A stretch of DNA of 64,000 bases, taken from the NCBI RefSeq assembly GCF_012935695.1, contig NZ_CP052859.1, positions 1,653,001 through 1,717,000 of the forward strand. The letters are read 5' to 3'. This document shows positions 16,785 to 24,688 of the stretch, piece after piece. The notes beneath the pieces are model-generated. The model saw nothing but the letters and a program-made list of their open reading frames with translations, searched no databases and was not told the DNA's origin. Made by a program: the position numbers and the translations under genes. This stretch comes from Pseudomonas sp. ADAK18. Its GTDB lineage: Bacteria > Pseudomonadota > Gammaproteobacteria > Pseudomonadales > Pseudomonadaceae. Positions within the stretch are counted from its first letter, which is position 1. The number at the start of each line of letters is the position of its first letter.

Positions 16785-16808
16785 ACAGGCTGTACCAACT
16801 TTTGTCAA
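16780..16808 (-). promoter_or_regulatory. Candidate sigma-70 promoter of the Tsx-NUP operon
   Basis: On the minus strand a perfect -35 TTGACA (16808-16803) is followed after 17 bases by TGCAAA (16785-16780), a weak -10 that coincides with the LacI-type palindrome. Confidence 0.45.
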
Positions 16809-16912
16809 TTGCTTGAAGTGGATAGAAAAATGTCGAATTAGCCGACCTTTTGGTCAGAAACGTGAGTGCCCGCTTATGGCATCCTGTCGGGCAATGAACA
16901 GAGAGCCCTCGG

Positions 16913-17722
16913 ATGTTTGAGCACTATTTACAACGCTGGAATCTGACGACGGACGGCGATGCCATCATCACTCCTGGCAGTCACCTGCTGCCGGTGCGCT
17001 GGCAAGGTCTGCCTGCGATGCTGAAAATCGCCCATACACCTGAAGAAAAACTCGGCGGCTTGCTGATGAGCTGGTGGGCGGGTGAGGGCGCAGCGCGGGT
17101 TTTCGCCCATGACGGCAATGCACTGGTGATGGAGCGCGCCACTGGGACGGGTTCCTTGAGGCAGATGGCCCTCAATGGCCAGGACGACGAAGCCAGCCGT
17201 ATCGCCTGCGCCACCGTCGCCCGGTTGCATGCGCCGAGGCCGTCACCGCCGCCAGGGTTGTTTTCCCTGGAGCGGTGGTTTGAGTCGCTATGGACTGCCG
17301 CTGAGCACGAAGGCGGGCTGTTGCTCGACTGTGCAGCGACGGCGCGCACGCTATTGGCTTCACCGCAGGACATCGTGGTGCTGCACGGCGATGTGCACCA
17401 CGACAACATCCTCGACTTCGGCCCGCAGGGCTGGCTGGCCATCGACCCGAAGCGGGTGATGGGCGAACGGGGCTACGACTACGCCAATTTGATCTGCAAC
17501 CCGGACTTGCCCACCTGCGCTGATCCGGCGCGTTTCAGCCGGCAGGTCGAGGTCATTACAGAGGCCGCCGGACTGACACGCCAGCGTCTGCTGCAATGGG
17601 TTGTGGCCCACGCCGGGTTGTCAGCCGCCTGGTTTCTGGAGGATGGCGAACGGGAACGGGCCGATGTCGAGCTGGACGTGGCACGCTTGGCTCAATGCGC
17701 CTTGGTAAACGGCAACGCCTGA
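16913..17722 (+). CDS. APH(6)-like aminoglycoside/hydroxyurea phosphotransferase family protein
   Basis: A 269-residue kinase of the APH(6) (streptomycin 6-kinase-like) family. It shows the catalytic loop LHGDVHHDNIL (H158, D160, N165 region), the Mg-binding IDPKRVMGERGYDYANL segment, and the N-terminal lobe LPVRWQGLPAMLKIAH with the ATP-binding Lys. Known members phosphorylate streptomycin; chromosomal homologues may act on other substrates. ATG 16913 follows gagag. It overlaps the convergent AraC gene by 31 bases. Resistance is only inference. Confidence 0.85.
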   Translation: MFEHYLQRWNLTTDGDAIITPGSHLLPVRWQGLPAMLKIAHTPEEKLGGLLMSWWAGEGAARVFAHDGNALVMERATGTGSLRQMALNGQDDEASRIACATVARLHAPRPSPPPGLFSLERWFESLWTAAEHEGGLLLDCAATARTLLASPQDIVVLHGDVHHDNILDFGPQGWLAIDPKRVMGERGYDYANLICNPDLPTCADPARFSRQVEVITEAAGLTRQRLLQWVVAHAGLSAAWFLEDGERERADVELDVARLAQCALVNGNA

Positions 17723-18639
17723 TCGCCATTGCGATGAAACAGGTACAGCGCGGTTTCGCGTCGATATTCGCTGGGCGTCTGGTGCATCTCGATACGAAAG
17801 TGCCGATTGAAGTTGGAGAGGTTAGCGTAGCCCACTTCAAAGCAGATATCGGCCACCGACATTTCGGTCTGCAATAACAGCCGGCAGGCGCGCTGCACCC
17901 TGAACTTGCGCATCAGATCAATAAAGCCGTGGCCGGTGACCCGTTTGAAAAAACGCGAGAAGCCTGGCTCGCTCATCTTCAAGCGCTGGGCGATCACCGA
18001 CAGGCGCACATCGCCGGTCAGCTCTGTCATCAGGTAGTCGAAAGCCTTGTGGATGCGCTCGGAACTGCGGGCATCCAGGGTCGGCGTGTAGCAAGCGCTG
18101 GCCAGTGCATGAGACTCCTGTGACGGTGCCTGGACCAGGGTTTGTAGCAACTGCATAAACAGAATCAGACGGTCGAGCCCTTGCGCCGGCCCGATGGCCT
18201 CAAGCAGTTCTGCCGCGCGAGTAGCCGTCTCACCGGTAAATTCCAGGCCACGCCGTGCCCGTTCAAACAGCCCTTGCAGATCCCCCAACTCCGGCAGCGT
18301 GCCACGTAGTGCCAGCAGCGCCGCACCATCGAATTGCAGCACCACATCACGTCCTGTCAGATATTCATCGGGCGCTAGGTCGCCAATCCAGTCATGGGGC
18401 AGGTCGGGGCCGATCAGCGCCACATGGCCGGCGCCAAACGCACCAATATAGTCACCCGCCACCAACTTGCCGCTGCCTTGGCGGATCAGGTGGATCTCGA
18501 ATTCAGGGTGGTGATTCCAGCGGGCGAGGTCGTAGGGATAGTCGTGTTCATACCAGCGAAAGCCATGTTCGGCTTCAGGCAGAATCACTTCCAGCTCGGC
18601 AGGACGTTGCTCGAACAGGGCGGTGCGGCTGTCAGGCAT
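17692..18639 (-). CDS. AraC-family regulator, MtlR-like, of the polyol locus
   Basis: A 315-residue regulator. The N-terminal cupin (RWYEHDYPYDLARWNHHPEF, then GSGKLVAGDYIGAFGAGHV) and C-terminal AraC domain (LSVIAQRLKMSEPGFSRFFK, then VADICFEVGYANLSNFNRHF) fit the MtlR-type activators of mannitol/sorbitol genes in pseudomonads (established for P. fluorescens MtlR). Start MPDSRTALFEQ at 18639 is chosen; upstream codons lack family sequence. It is divergent from the polyol-binding protein gene, with an inverted repeat between them. Confidence 0.87.
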   Translation of the reverse strand: MPDSRTALFEQRPAELEVILPEAEHGFRWYEHDYPYDLARWNHHPEFEIHLIRQGSGKLVAGDYIGAFGAGHVALIGPDLPHDWIGDLAPDEYLTGRDVVLQFDGAALLALRGTLPELGDLQGLFERARRGLEFTGETATRAAELLEAIGPAQGLDRLILFMQLLQTLVQAPSQESHALASACYTPTLDARSSERIHKAFDYLMTELTGDVRLSVIAQRLKMSEPGFSRFFKRVTGHGFIDLMRKFRVQRACRLLLQTEMSVADICFEVGYANLSNFNRHFRIEMHQTPSEYRRETALYLFHRNGDQALPFTKAH

Positions 18640-18726
18640 GGATATGGCCCTTATGGGGTCTTGGAATAGCACCAAAATACGCTCTTTGGGCAAGCGGTGG
18701 CTACTCCAGGTTTTACCCGCCACTGA

Positions 18727-18763
18727 TACTTTTTTGATCCATGTTCGTCCGGTTAAAAAAGTA
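18727..18763. promoter_or_regulatory. Inverted repeat in the AraC / binding-protein intergenic region
   Basis: tactttttt (18727-18735) and aaaaaagta (18755-18763) are perfect inverted copies 19 bases apart, midway between the divergent AraC and solute-binding protein genes. The position suits a regulator operator; binding is inference. Confidence 0.4.
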
Positions 18764-18875
18764 CCAGAACAGCATCCGCCACGCGTTTGTCCGAGCCTTT
18801 CCGAGCTGCTGTAATCGAGCCGTCAAAAATAAAAACAATAGCTCCCGTTGCCCACGGCGCGGGGTGGAGAGCAGC

Positions 18876-20186
18876 ATGATCAAGATCCCGAAAGCGCTTT
18901 TACTGATCACGGGTCTGTCAGTGGCCATGACCAGCCACGCAGCAGACACCGTCACCATCGCCACGGTCAACAACAGCGACATGATCCGCATGCAGCGGCT
19001 CTCCAAGGTGTTCGAACAGCAGCATCCCGAGGTGAAACTCAACTGGGTGGTGCTGGAAGAGAACGTCCTTCGCCAACGCCTGACCACCGACATCGCCACC
19101 CAGGGCGGTCAGTTCGACGTACTGACCATCGGCACCTATGAAACCCCGCTATGGGCCGCCAAGCACTGGTTGGAGCCGCTGACCCAACTGCCTCCCGAGT
19201 ACGACGTTGACGATATCTTCCCGTCGGTACGCCAGGGCTTGTCGGTCAATAACACCCTCTACGCCTTGCCGTTCTATGGCGAAAGCACCGTGACTTATTA
19301 CCGCACCGACCTGTTCCAGCAAGCCGGCCTGAGCATGCCGGAACATCCCACCTGGACCCAGCTCGGCGAGTTCGCCGCCAAACTGCACGCCCCGGCAAAA
19401 GACCAGTACGGCATGTGCTTGCGGGGCAAGGCGGGGTGGGGTGAGAACACTGCGTTGCTGAGCACCATGGCCAATGCCTTTGGCGCGCGCTGGTTCGACG
19501 AGCAATGGAAGCCGCAGCTCACCAGTCCCGAGTGGACTGCCGCGGCAAATTTCTACGTTGATACCCTCAAGAAGTACGGTCCACCCGGCGTATCGAGCAA
19601 CGGTTTCAACGAAACCCTGGCGCTGTTCAACAGCGGCAAGTGTGCGATCTGGGTGGATGCCAGCGTCGCCGGCTCCTTCACCACCGACACCACCCAAAGC
19701 AAGGTTGCCGATCGTGTTGGCTTTGTCGCGGCGCCCACCGAAGTAACCGACAAGGGTTCGTCCTGGCTGTACGCATGGTCCTTGGCGATACCCGCCACTT
19801 CCAAGCATAAAGACGCGGCGAAGGCCTTTATCACCTGGGCCACGTCCAAGGACTACATCCAGTTGGTGGCTGACAAGGAAGGCATCACCAACGTACCGCC
19901 GGGCACCCGCCAGTCGACATACAACGAGGCGTACTTGAAGGCCGCACCGTTTGCCAAAGTCACCTTGCAGATGATGCAGCACGCTGACCCGGCGCATCCC
20001 TCCGCGCAGCCGGTGCCGTACGTGGGCATCCAGTACGTGACCATTCCCGAGTTCCAGGCTATCGGCACCTCCGTGGGCAAGCTGTTCTCGGCCGCGCTTA
20101 CCGGCGGGATGACTGTCGACCAGGCTCTGGCCCAGGCGCAGTCCACCACCGAGCGCGAGATGAAACGCGCCGGATATCCGAAGTAA
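18876..20186 (+). CDS. Polyol (sorbitol/mannitol-type) ABC transporter substrate-binding protein
   Basis: A 436-residue periplasmic binding protein (family 1, MalE/SmoE/MtlE type) with signal peptide MIKIPKALLLITGLSVAMTS and cleavage near SHA-AD. Sequence TVTIATVNNSDMIRMQRLSK, QFDVLTIGTYETPLWAAKHW and the ALFNSGKCAIWVDASVAGSF hinge region resemble MtlE. RBS gtggagag is present. Normally it is followed by two permease genes and an ATPase (mtlF, mtlG, mtlK); here the next gene, 27 bases on, is a dehydrogenase. It may borrow another transporter's membrane part, or act only as a sensor or relic. Confidence 0.88.
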   Translation: MIKIPKALLLITGLSVAMTSHAADTVTIATVNNSDMIRMQRLSKVFEQQHPEVKLNWVVLEENVLRQRLTTDIATQGGQFDVLTIGTYETPLWAAKHWLEPLTQLPPEYDVDDIFPSVRQGLSVNNTLYALPFYGESTVTYYRTDLFQQAGLSMPEHPTWTQLGEFAAKLHAPAKDQYGMCLRGKAGWGENTALLSTMANAFGARWFDEQWKPQLTSPEWTAAANFYVDTLKKYGPPGVSSNGFNETLALFNSGKCAIWVDASVAGSFTTDTTQSKVADRVGFVAAPTEVTDKGSSWLYAWSLAIPATSKHKDAAKAFITWATSKDYIQLVADKEGITNVPPGTRQSTYNEAYLKAAPFAKVTLQMMQHADPAHPSAQPVPYVGIQYVTIPEFQAIGTSVGKLFSAALTGGMTVDQALAQAQSTTEREMKRAGYPK

Positions 20187-20213
20187 TCACTTTTCAAGAC
20201 GGATGAACATTCA

Positions 20214-20987
20214 ATGAAACGACTGGAAGGTAAAAGCGCACTGATCACTGGGTCCGCCCGTGGCATCGGTCGAACCTTTGCCCAGGCCTATATTGCCGAG
20301 GGCGCGACCGTGGCCATCGCCGATATCAACCTGCAGCGCGCCCAGGCCACGGCGGCGGAGCTGGGCCCGATGGCTTACGCGGTAGAGATGGACGTCACGG
20401 ACCAAGCCTCCATCGACGCCTCCATTGCGGCGGTGGTGGCCCAGACCGGCAAGCTCGACATCCTGGTCAACAATGCCGCGCTGTTCGACCTGGCACCTAT
20501 CGTCGACATCACCCGGGAAAGCTTCGACCGCCTGTTCTCCATCAACGTCGCCGGTACGCTGTTCACCCTGCAGTCCGCCGCGCGGCAGATGATCCAGCAG
20601 GGCCACGGCGGCAAGATCATCAACATGGCCAGCCAGGCCGGGCGCCGGGGCGAGGCGCTGGTGGCGGTATACTGCGCGAGCAAGGCGGCGGTGATCAGCC
20701 TGACCCAATCCGCCGGGCTGAACCTGATCAAGCAGGGGATCAACGTGAACGCCATCGCCCCCGGCGTGGTGGATGGCGAACATTGGGACGGGGTGGATGC
20801 GCTGTTCGCCAGGCACGAAGGTTTACCGTTGGGCGAGAAGAAAAAACGCGTAGGGGCCGAGGTGCCGTTTGGGCGGATGGGCACGGCGGAAGACCTCACC
20901 GGCATGGCGATTTTCCTCGCCTCCAAGGACGCCGATTACGTGGTGGCGCAGACCTATAACGTGGATGGTGGGAACTGGATGAACTGA
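20214..20987 (+). CDS. Short-chain dehydrogenase, sorbitol (L-iditol 2-) dehydrogenase type
   Basis: A 257-residue SDR with the cofactor motif TGSARGIGR (residues 12-20), the NNAA motif, catalytic Ser in MASQAG and YCASK as Tyr-x3-Lys. The C-terminal VDGGNWMN and overall pattern resemble SmoS-type sorbitol dehydrogenases that oxidise D-sorbitol to fructose or galactitol to tagatose. RBS gacgga lies upstream. It directly follows the polyol-binding protein gene, consistent with polyol oxidation; its stop lies 12 bases from convergent nrtR. Confidence 0.87.
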   Translation: MKRLEGKSALITGSARGIGRTFAQAYIAEGATVAIADINLQRAQATAAELGPMAYAVEMDVTDQASIDASIAAVVAQTGKLDILVNNAALFDLAPIVDITRESFDRLFSINVAGTLFTLQSAARQMIQQGHGGKIINMASQAGRRGEALVAVYCASKAAVISLTQSAGLNLIKQGINVNAIAPGVVDGEHWDGVDALFARHEGLPLGEKKKRVGAEVPFGRMGTAEDLTGMAIFLASKDADYVVAQTYNVDGGNWMN

Positions 20988-20999
20988 GCCGGTGCCCAC

Positions 21000-21692
21000 T
21001 TATTCAGAAAAGCTGCGATCAAAGAAATAAATCTCCCCAGGCTTCAGGTTCTCCACCGTCGCCTGGGGCCTGCCGCCATCGCCATGCTTTTTGCGCCCTG
21101 TTTCCCGCAAATACCCCGCCTCAGTCAGCTTCAGCAAGCGCTGGCGAATGCTGGTCTTGAGCACTGGCCTTGCCAGCACCAACGAGAAAATCGTGGTGGC
21201 TTCCGGCGCACTGAATTCACTCCCCAAAAACAGCAGCGGCAAGTTGCTGTACAGCGACTTGGAAAACAGCCGCTCCAGCACTGCGGCGACGATGACGTTG
21301 TGATCGAAGGGCAGCTTGATGCTGCCATTGGCCACGTCCTTGAGGGAGAACCAGGCCTGATGTGCGCCTAGCGGCGATTCTTGATCAACGATCGCCAGAT
21401 AGTAGGTGGATGACGACCAGCAGCGTGGGTCGCGGAAGGCATCGCCAACGGTGCCCACTTGCTCGCTCCAGACCAGGGGCAGGCCGACCTTGTCACTGGC
21501 GCGCAAGCGCTCCACCGCATCCTTGAGGCTCAGATCTTGCACCCCGCCGTTCACCACCACTCCTGGCAGCGCCCAATGCCCGACGAAGGGATCGGCTTCA
21601 CGCTGATTCAGCAGCAGCTTCAATTCCCCCGAGACACGGCAATAAAACAGTACGCACAGGTCGACGGTGTGAAGGTAGGCACTAAGGGGCAT
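21000..21692 (-). CDS. nrtR: NrtR, Nudix-related transcriptional regulator of NAD metabolism
   Basis: A 230-residue protein: N-terminal Nudix-like domain (residues 1-145, LNQREADPFVGHWALPGVVV) in which the catalytic Nudix glutamates are degenerate, then a C-terminal winged helix (residues about 150-225, TSIRQRLLKLTEAGYLRETG and GDGGRPQ). NrtR senses ADP-ribose or related nucleotides and represses NAD salvage genes (family knowledge). It is divergent from pncA-pncB-nadE, and palindromic half-sites occupy the shared gap. In P. aeruginosa a nadD2 gene sits in this cluster; none is seen here. Confidence 0.92.
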   Translation of the reverse strand: MPLSAYLHTVDLCVLFYCRVSGELKLLLNQREADPFVGHWALPGVVVNGGVQDLSLKDAVERLRASDKVGLPLVWSEQVGTVGDAFRDPRCWSSSTYYLAIVDQESPLGAHQAWFSLKDVANGSIKLPFDHNVIVAAVLERLFSKSLYSNLPLLFLGSEFSAPEATTIFSLVLARPVLKTSIRQRLLKLTEAGYLRETGRKKHGDGGRPQATVENLKPGEIYFFDRSFSE

Positions 21693-21744
21693 GTGAAGTC
21701 CTTGTAAACAGGGTAGGGCACAGTCTAACGGATCAGGCGGCTAT

Positions 21745-21812
21745 GTCATGTACTTGACTCAGCATAGATAACTAAATGTTTCTTGCAGTTAAAGTACATG
21801 ACGTGTACTTTT
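21745..21812. promoter_or_regulatory. Candidate NrtR operator region
   Basis: gtcatgtactt (21745-21755) and aagtacatgac (21792-21802) are perfect 11-base inverted copies. The second also forms a near-palindrome with the following gtgtactt (aagtacatgacgtgtactt, 21792-21810). Position between nrtR and pncA supports autoregulation and control of the salvage genes. Confidence 0.6.
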
Positions 21813-21839
21813 ATTTCCATGACAGAGGAGAACTCGAAA

Positions 21840-22487
21840 ATGACCATCTCGAAAAACACCATCGCCTCATTCGACGTCGACCCACAAAAGAGCTTCACGC
21901 CACTGTGCCCCAATGAGTTACCGGTGGCGGGCGGTGACCAGATTGGCGCCGAGCTCAACTACATGGCCAGCCTCGCCAGCCACCGGGTCGGCAGCAAGGA
22001 CGCCCACGCCCCGCAGGCGCCCTGGGTGGTCAAGCAACACAGCGAGATGCTGCAACCTACCGGCCTGGCACACGCCGACCTCACCTGGGTCAGCCACTGC
22101 GTGCCGGGTACCGAAGGCTTCACCTTGCTGGACGAATTGCCAGCGCCCTATGACTACGACTACTTCATCTGGAAGGGTGTCGAGCCCGACCTGCACCCCT
22201 ACGGCGCCTGCTACCACGACCTGCACGACAAGCTGTCCACCGGCGTCATCGAGTACCTGAACGCCCAGGGCATCACCCGTGTTTTGGTCGGCGGCCTGGC
22301 CCTGGACTACTGCGTCAAGACCACTGCGCTGCAACTGCTCAAGGCCGGCTTTGAAGTGATTCTGCACTTGCCGGCCTGCCGAGGCATCAGCGAGGAGGGT
22401 GGGGTGCAGGCCGTCAACCACCTGCTGCAAGCCGGCGCTGCCATCAGCAGCACCCGGGAAGAACTGGCCGCATTGGCCACGCGTTAA
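21840..22487 (+). CDS. pncA: Nicotinamidase (isochorismatase-family)
   Basis: A 215-residue hydrolase converting nicotinamide to nicotinate plus ammonia. The catalytic triad is visible: Asp in IASFDVDPQKSF, Lys in FIWKGVEPDLHPYGACYHD, and Cys158 in GGLALDYCVKTTALQL. It matches the longer pseudomonad nicotinamidase form. The ATG at 21840 is preceded by gaggag about 11 bases upstream; an upstream ATG at 21819 is less likely. First gene of pncA-pncB-nadE under NrtR. Confidence 0.92.
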   Translation: MTISKNTIASFDVDPQKSFTPLCPNELPVAGGDQIGAELNYMASLASHRVGSKDAHAPQAPWVVKQHSEMLQPTGLAHADLTWVSHCVPGTEGFTLLDELPAPYDYDYFIWKGVEPDLHPYGACYHDLHDKLSTGVIEYLNAQGITRVLVGGLALDYCVKTTALQLLKAGFEVILHLPACRGISEEGGVQAVNHLLQAGAAISSTREELAALATR

Positions 22488-22497
22488 GGAGAAGCCC

Positions 22498-23727
22498 ATG
22501 GAAAGTGCATTCGACTATGAAAACGGTGTGATCCAGGGCCTGCTGGACACCGACTACTACACCTTCACCATGATGCAGGCTGTGTTGCACCAGCACCCTA
22601 ATGTGGATGTGGAATACCAGTTCATCGTGCGCGCCAAGGAGAAACTCGGGCACCTGATTCCCGAGCTGCGCCTGGAGCTTGAGAAGCTCGCCGACCTGCA
22701 CATGCGCGAAGGTGAATTGCGCTTTCTGTTCAACAAGCGTTTTCGTGAGTACCTGACCCCGGATTTCGAGCAATTCCTCGGCCTGTTCCGCTTCAACCTG
22801 CGCTATATCCATGTCAGTGAAGTCGATGGCCAACTGAGCATCCGGGTGATCGGCCCGATGCTGCACTGCATCATGTTCGAACAGCCGGTATTGGCCCTGG
22901 TCAGTGAGTTGCGCAACCGCGACAAGTACCCGGACGTGACCCTGGAAGACGTGACTCGCAAGCTCTACCAGAAGTTTGATTGGCTGGAGAAAAACCTCAG
23001 TCAGGAGGAGTTGGCCGATCTGCGAGTCTCGGACTTTTCCACCCGGCGCCGGTTGTCGTTCAAGGCCCAGCGGGAAGTGGTCAACATCATGGCCCGCGAC
23101 TTCCCCGGCAAGTTTATCGGCACCAGCAACGCCCACCTGGCCTACGAATTCGACTTGCCGCTGATCGGCACCATGGCCCACCAATGGCTGATGGTGCACC
23201 AGCAACTGGGGCGGTTACGCGAGAGCCAAAACGCGGCGCTGGAAAACTGGGTGCGCGAATACCGTGGGCGTCTGGGGATTGCCCTGACCGATTGCATCAG
23301 CACCGACTTTTTCCTCAAGGATTTCGACCTGTACTTCGCCAAGCTGTATGACGGGCTGCGCCAGGATTCCGGTGACCCCATCGTCTGGGCCGACAAGGTC
23401 CTGGCCCGCTACCAGGAGCTGGGCATTGATCCGATGACCAAGGACCTGATGTTCTCCGACGGCCTGAACTTCGAGAAATGCCTGCCGATCCTGCGGCACG
23501 TGCGTGGCAAGGCCAAGTTCGGGTTCGGCATGGGCACCAGCCTGGCGTGTGATGTCGACGGTGTGGAGCCGTTGAGCATCGTCATGAAGCTGGTGCGGGT
23601 GCACGGCGAGCCGGTGGTGAAATTCTCCGATGACCCGATCAAGAATGTCTGCGAAGACGCCTCGTTTTTGCAGTACGCGGCGCAGGTGTTCAACGTGGGT
23701 AACGTCAATCCGAAGCTGGGGGTGTGA
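22498..23727 (+). CDS. pncB: Nicotinate phosphoribosyltransferase
   Basis: A 409-residue cytosolic enzyme making nicotinate mononucleotide from nicotinate, PRPP and ATP (Preiss-Handler pathway). N-terminal LLDTDYYTFTMMQAVLHQHP, the GTMAHQW motif with the autophosphorylated His (His228 here; equivalent to His219 of the Salmonella enzyme) and RQDSGDPI phosphate-binding loop are present. RBS aaggag lies before the ATG at 22498. It lies 10 bases after pncA and is followed one base later by nadE. Confidence 0.96.
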   Translation: MESAFDYENGVIQGLLDTDYYTFTMMQAVLHQHPNVDVEYQFIVRAKEKLGHLIPELRLELEKLADLHMREGELRFLFNKRFREYLTPDFEQFLGLFRFNLRYIHVSEVDGQLSIRVIGPMLHCIMFEQPVLALVSELRNRDKYPDVTLEDVTRKLYQKFDWLEKNLSQEELADLRVSDFSTRRRLSFKAQREVVNIMARDFPGKFIGTSNAHLAYEFDLPLIGTMAHQWLMVHQQLGRLRESQNAALENWVREYRGRLGIALTDCISTDFFLKDFDLYFAKLYDGLRQDSGDPIVWADKVLARYQELGIDPMTKDLMFSDGLNFEKCLPILRHVRGKAKFGFGMGTSLACDVDGVEPLSIVMKLVRVHGEPVVKFSDDPIKNVCEDASFLQYAAQVFNVGNVNPKLGV

Positions 23728-23728
23728 C

Positions 23729-24544
23729 ATGGAAACTCAGGCGCGTATTGCCCGGGAACTGAATATCAACCGGATGCTGGTCAAAGGGGGAGAGGGCGAG
23801 GAACTGCAACGGCGCATAGCCTTCATCAAGAGCACCTTGCGCCAGTCGGGCTGCAAGGCCCTGGTGCTGGGGATCAGCGGCGGCGTTGATTCACTGGCGG
23901 CCGGGCGCTTGTGCCAGCGGGCGGTGGAGCAACTGCGCCGTGAAGACTACGACGCCCGCTTTATCGCCATGCGCTTGCCTTACAAGACCCAGGCTGATGA
24001 ACGCGATGCCCAGGCGTCACTGGACTTTATCGCGCCGGACTTGATCGAAACCTTGAACATCGCCGCCTGTGTCGATGGGCTGATGGGCAGCCTGACTACC
24101 GCCAATGTCAGTGCCGAGCGTATCGACTTTATCAAGGGCAACGTCAAGGCCCGGGCGCGGATGATGGCTCAGTATGCGGTGGCCAATTTGCACAATGGAT
24201 TGGTGGTGGGCACTGATCATGGTGCTGAAGCGTTGATGGGCTTTTTTACCAAGTTTGGTGATGGTGCTTGCGATCTGGCGCCGTTGTCGGGGCTGACTAA
24301 AACACAGGTTCGGTTGCTGGCGGCGGCGCTCGGTGGGCCGGCGCAGTTGGTGGCTAAACCGCCGACGGCTGATCTTGAGGAACTGGCGCCAGGCAAGCTG
24401 GACGAGCTGGCGTATGGGTGCAGTTATGACGAGATTGACGCGTACCTGATGGGCGAGGTGGTGAGTGAGCGAGTGAGGGGGGTTGTTGAAAGTGCCTACC
24501 TGAAGACGGCTCACAAGCGAGCGTTGCCCATCACACCGACTTGA
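23729..24544 (+). CDS. nadE: NH3-dependent NAD+ synthetase
   Basis: A 271-residue enzyme amidating nicotinate adenine dinucleotide to NAD+. The PP-loop SGGVDS is at residues 50-55, the YKTQADERDAQASL and KGNVKARARMMAQY segments match short, ammonia-dependent NadE (no glutaminase domain), and VGTDHGAEALMGFFTKFGDG is the NaAD/ATP-binding region. ATG 23729 follows the pncB stop directly, implying translational coupling. Confidence 0.95.
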   Translation: METQARIARELNINRMLVKGGEGEELQRRIAFIKSTLRQSGCKALVLGISGGVDSLAAGRLCQRAVEQLRREDYDARFIAMRLPYKTQADERDAQASLDFIAPDLIETLNIAACVDGLMGSLTTANVSAERIDFIKGNVKARARMMAQYAVANLHNGLVVGTDHGAEALMGFFTKFGDGACDLAPLSGLTKTQVRLLAAALGGPAQLVAKPPTADLEELAPGKLDELAYGCSYDEIDAYLMGEVVSERVRGVVESAYLKTAHKRALPITPT

Positions 24545-24573
24545 AATGATACAGACCTGACAATGAGGTCAAA

Positions 24574-24672
24574 TGTGGGAGCTGGCTTGCCTGCGATAGC
24601 CATGGGTATCTACACATTTCTTGAATTCCCCGAAAGCCCTGCAACCGCCATCGCAGGCAACCAGCTCCCACA
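24574..24672. repeat. REP doublet (tgtgggagctggcttgcctgcgat class)
   Basis: Left unit tgtgggagctggcttgcctg is mirrored by a right unit ending aaccagctcccaca, which has lost one G relative to the left arm. It lies between convergent nadE and LysR genes. Confidence 0.9.
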
Positions 24673-24688
24673 TTGGATTGATATTGGC

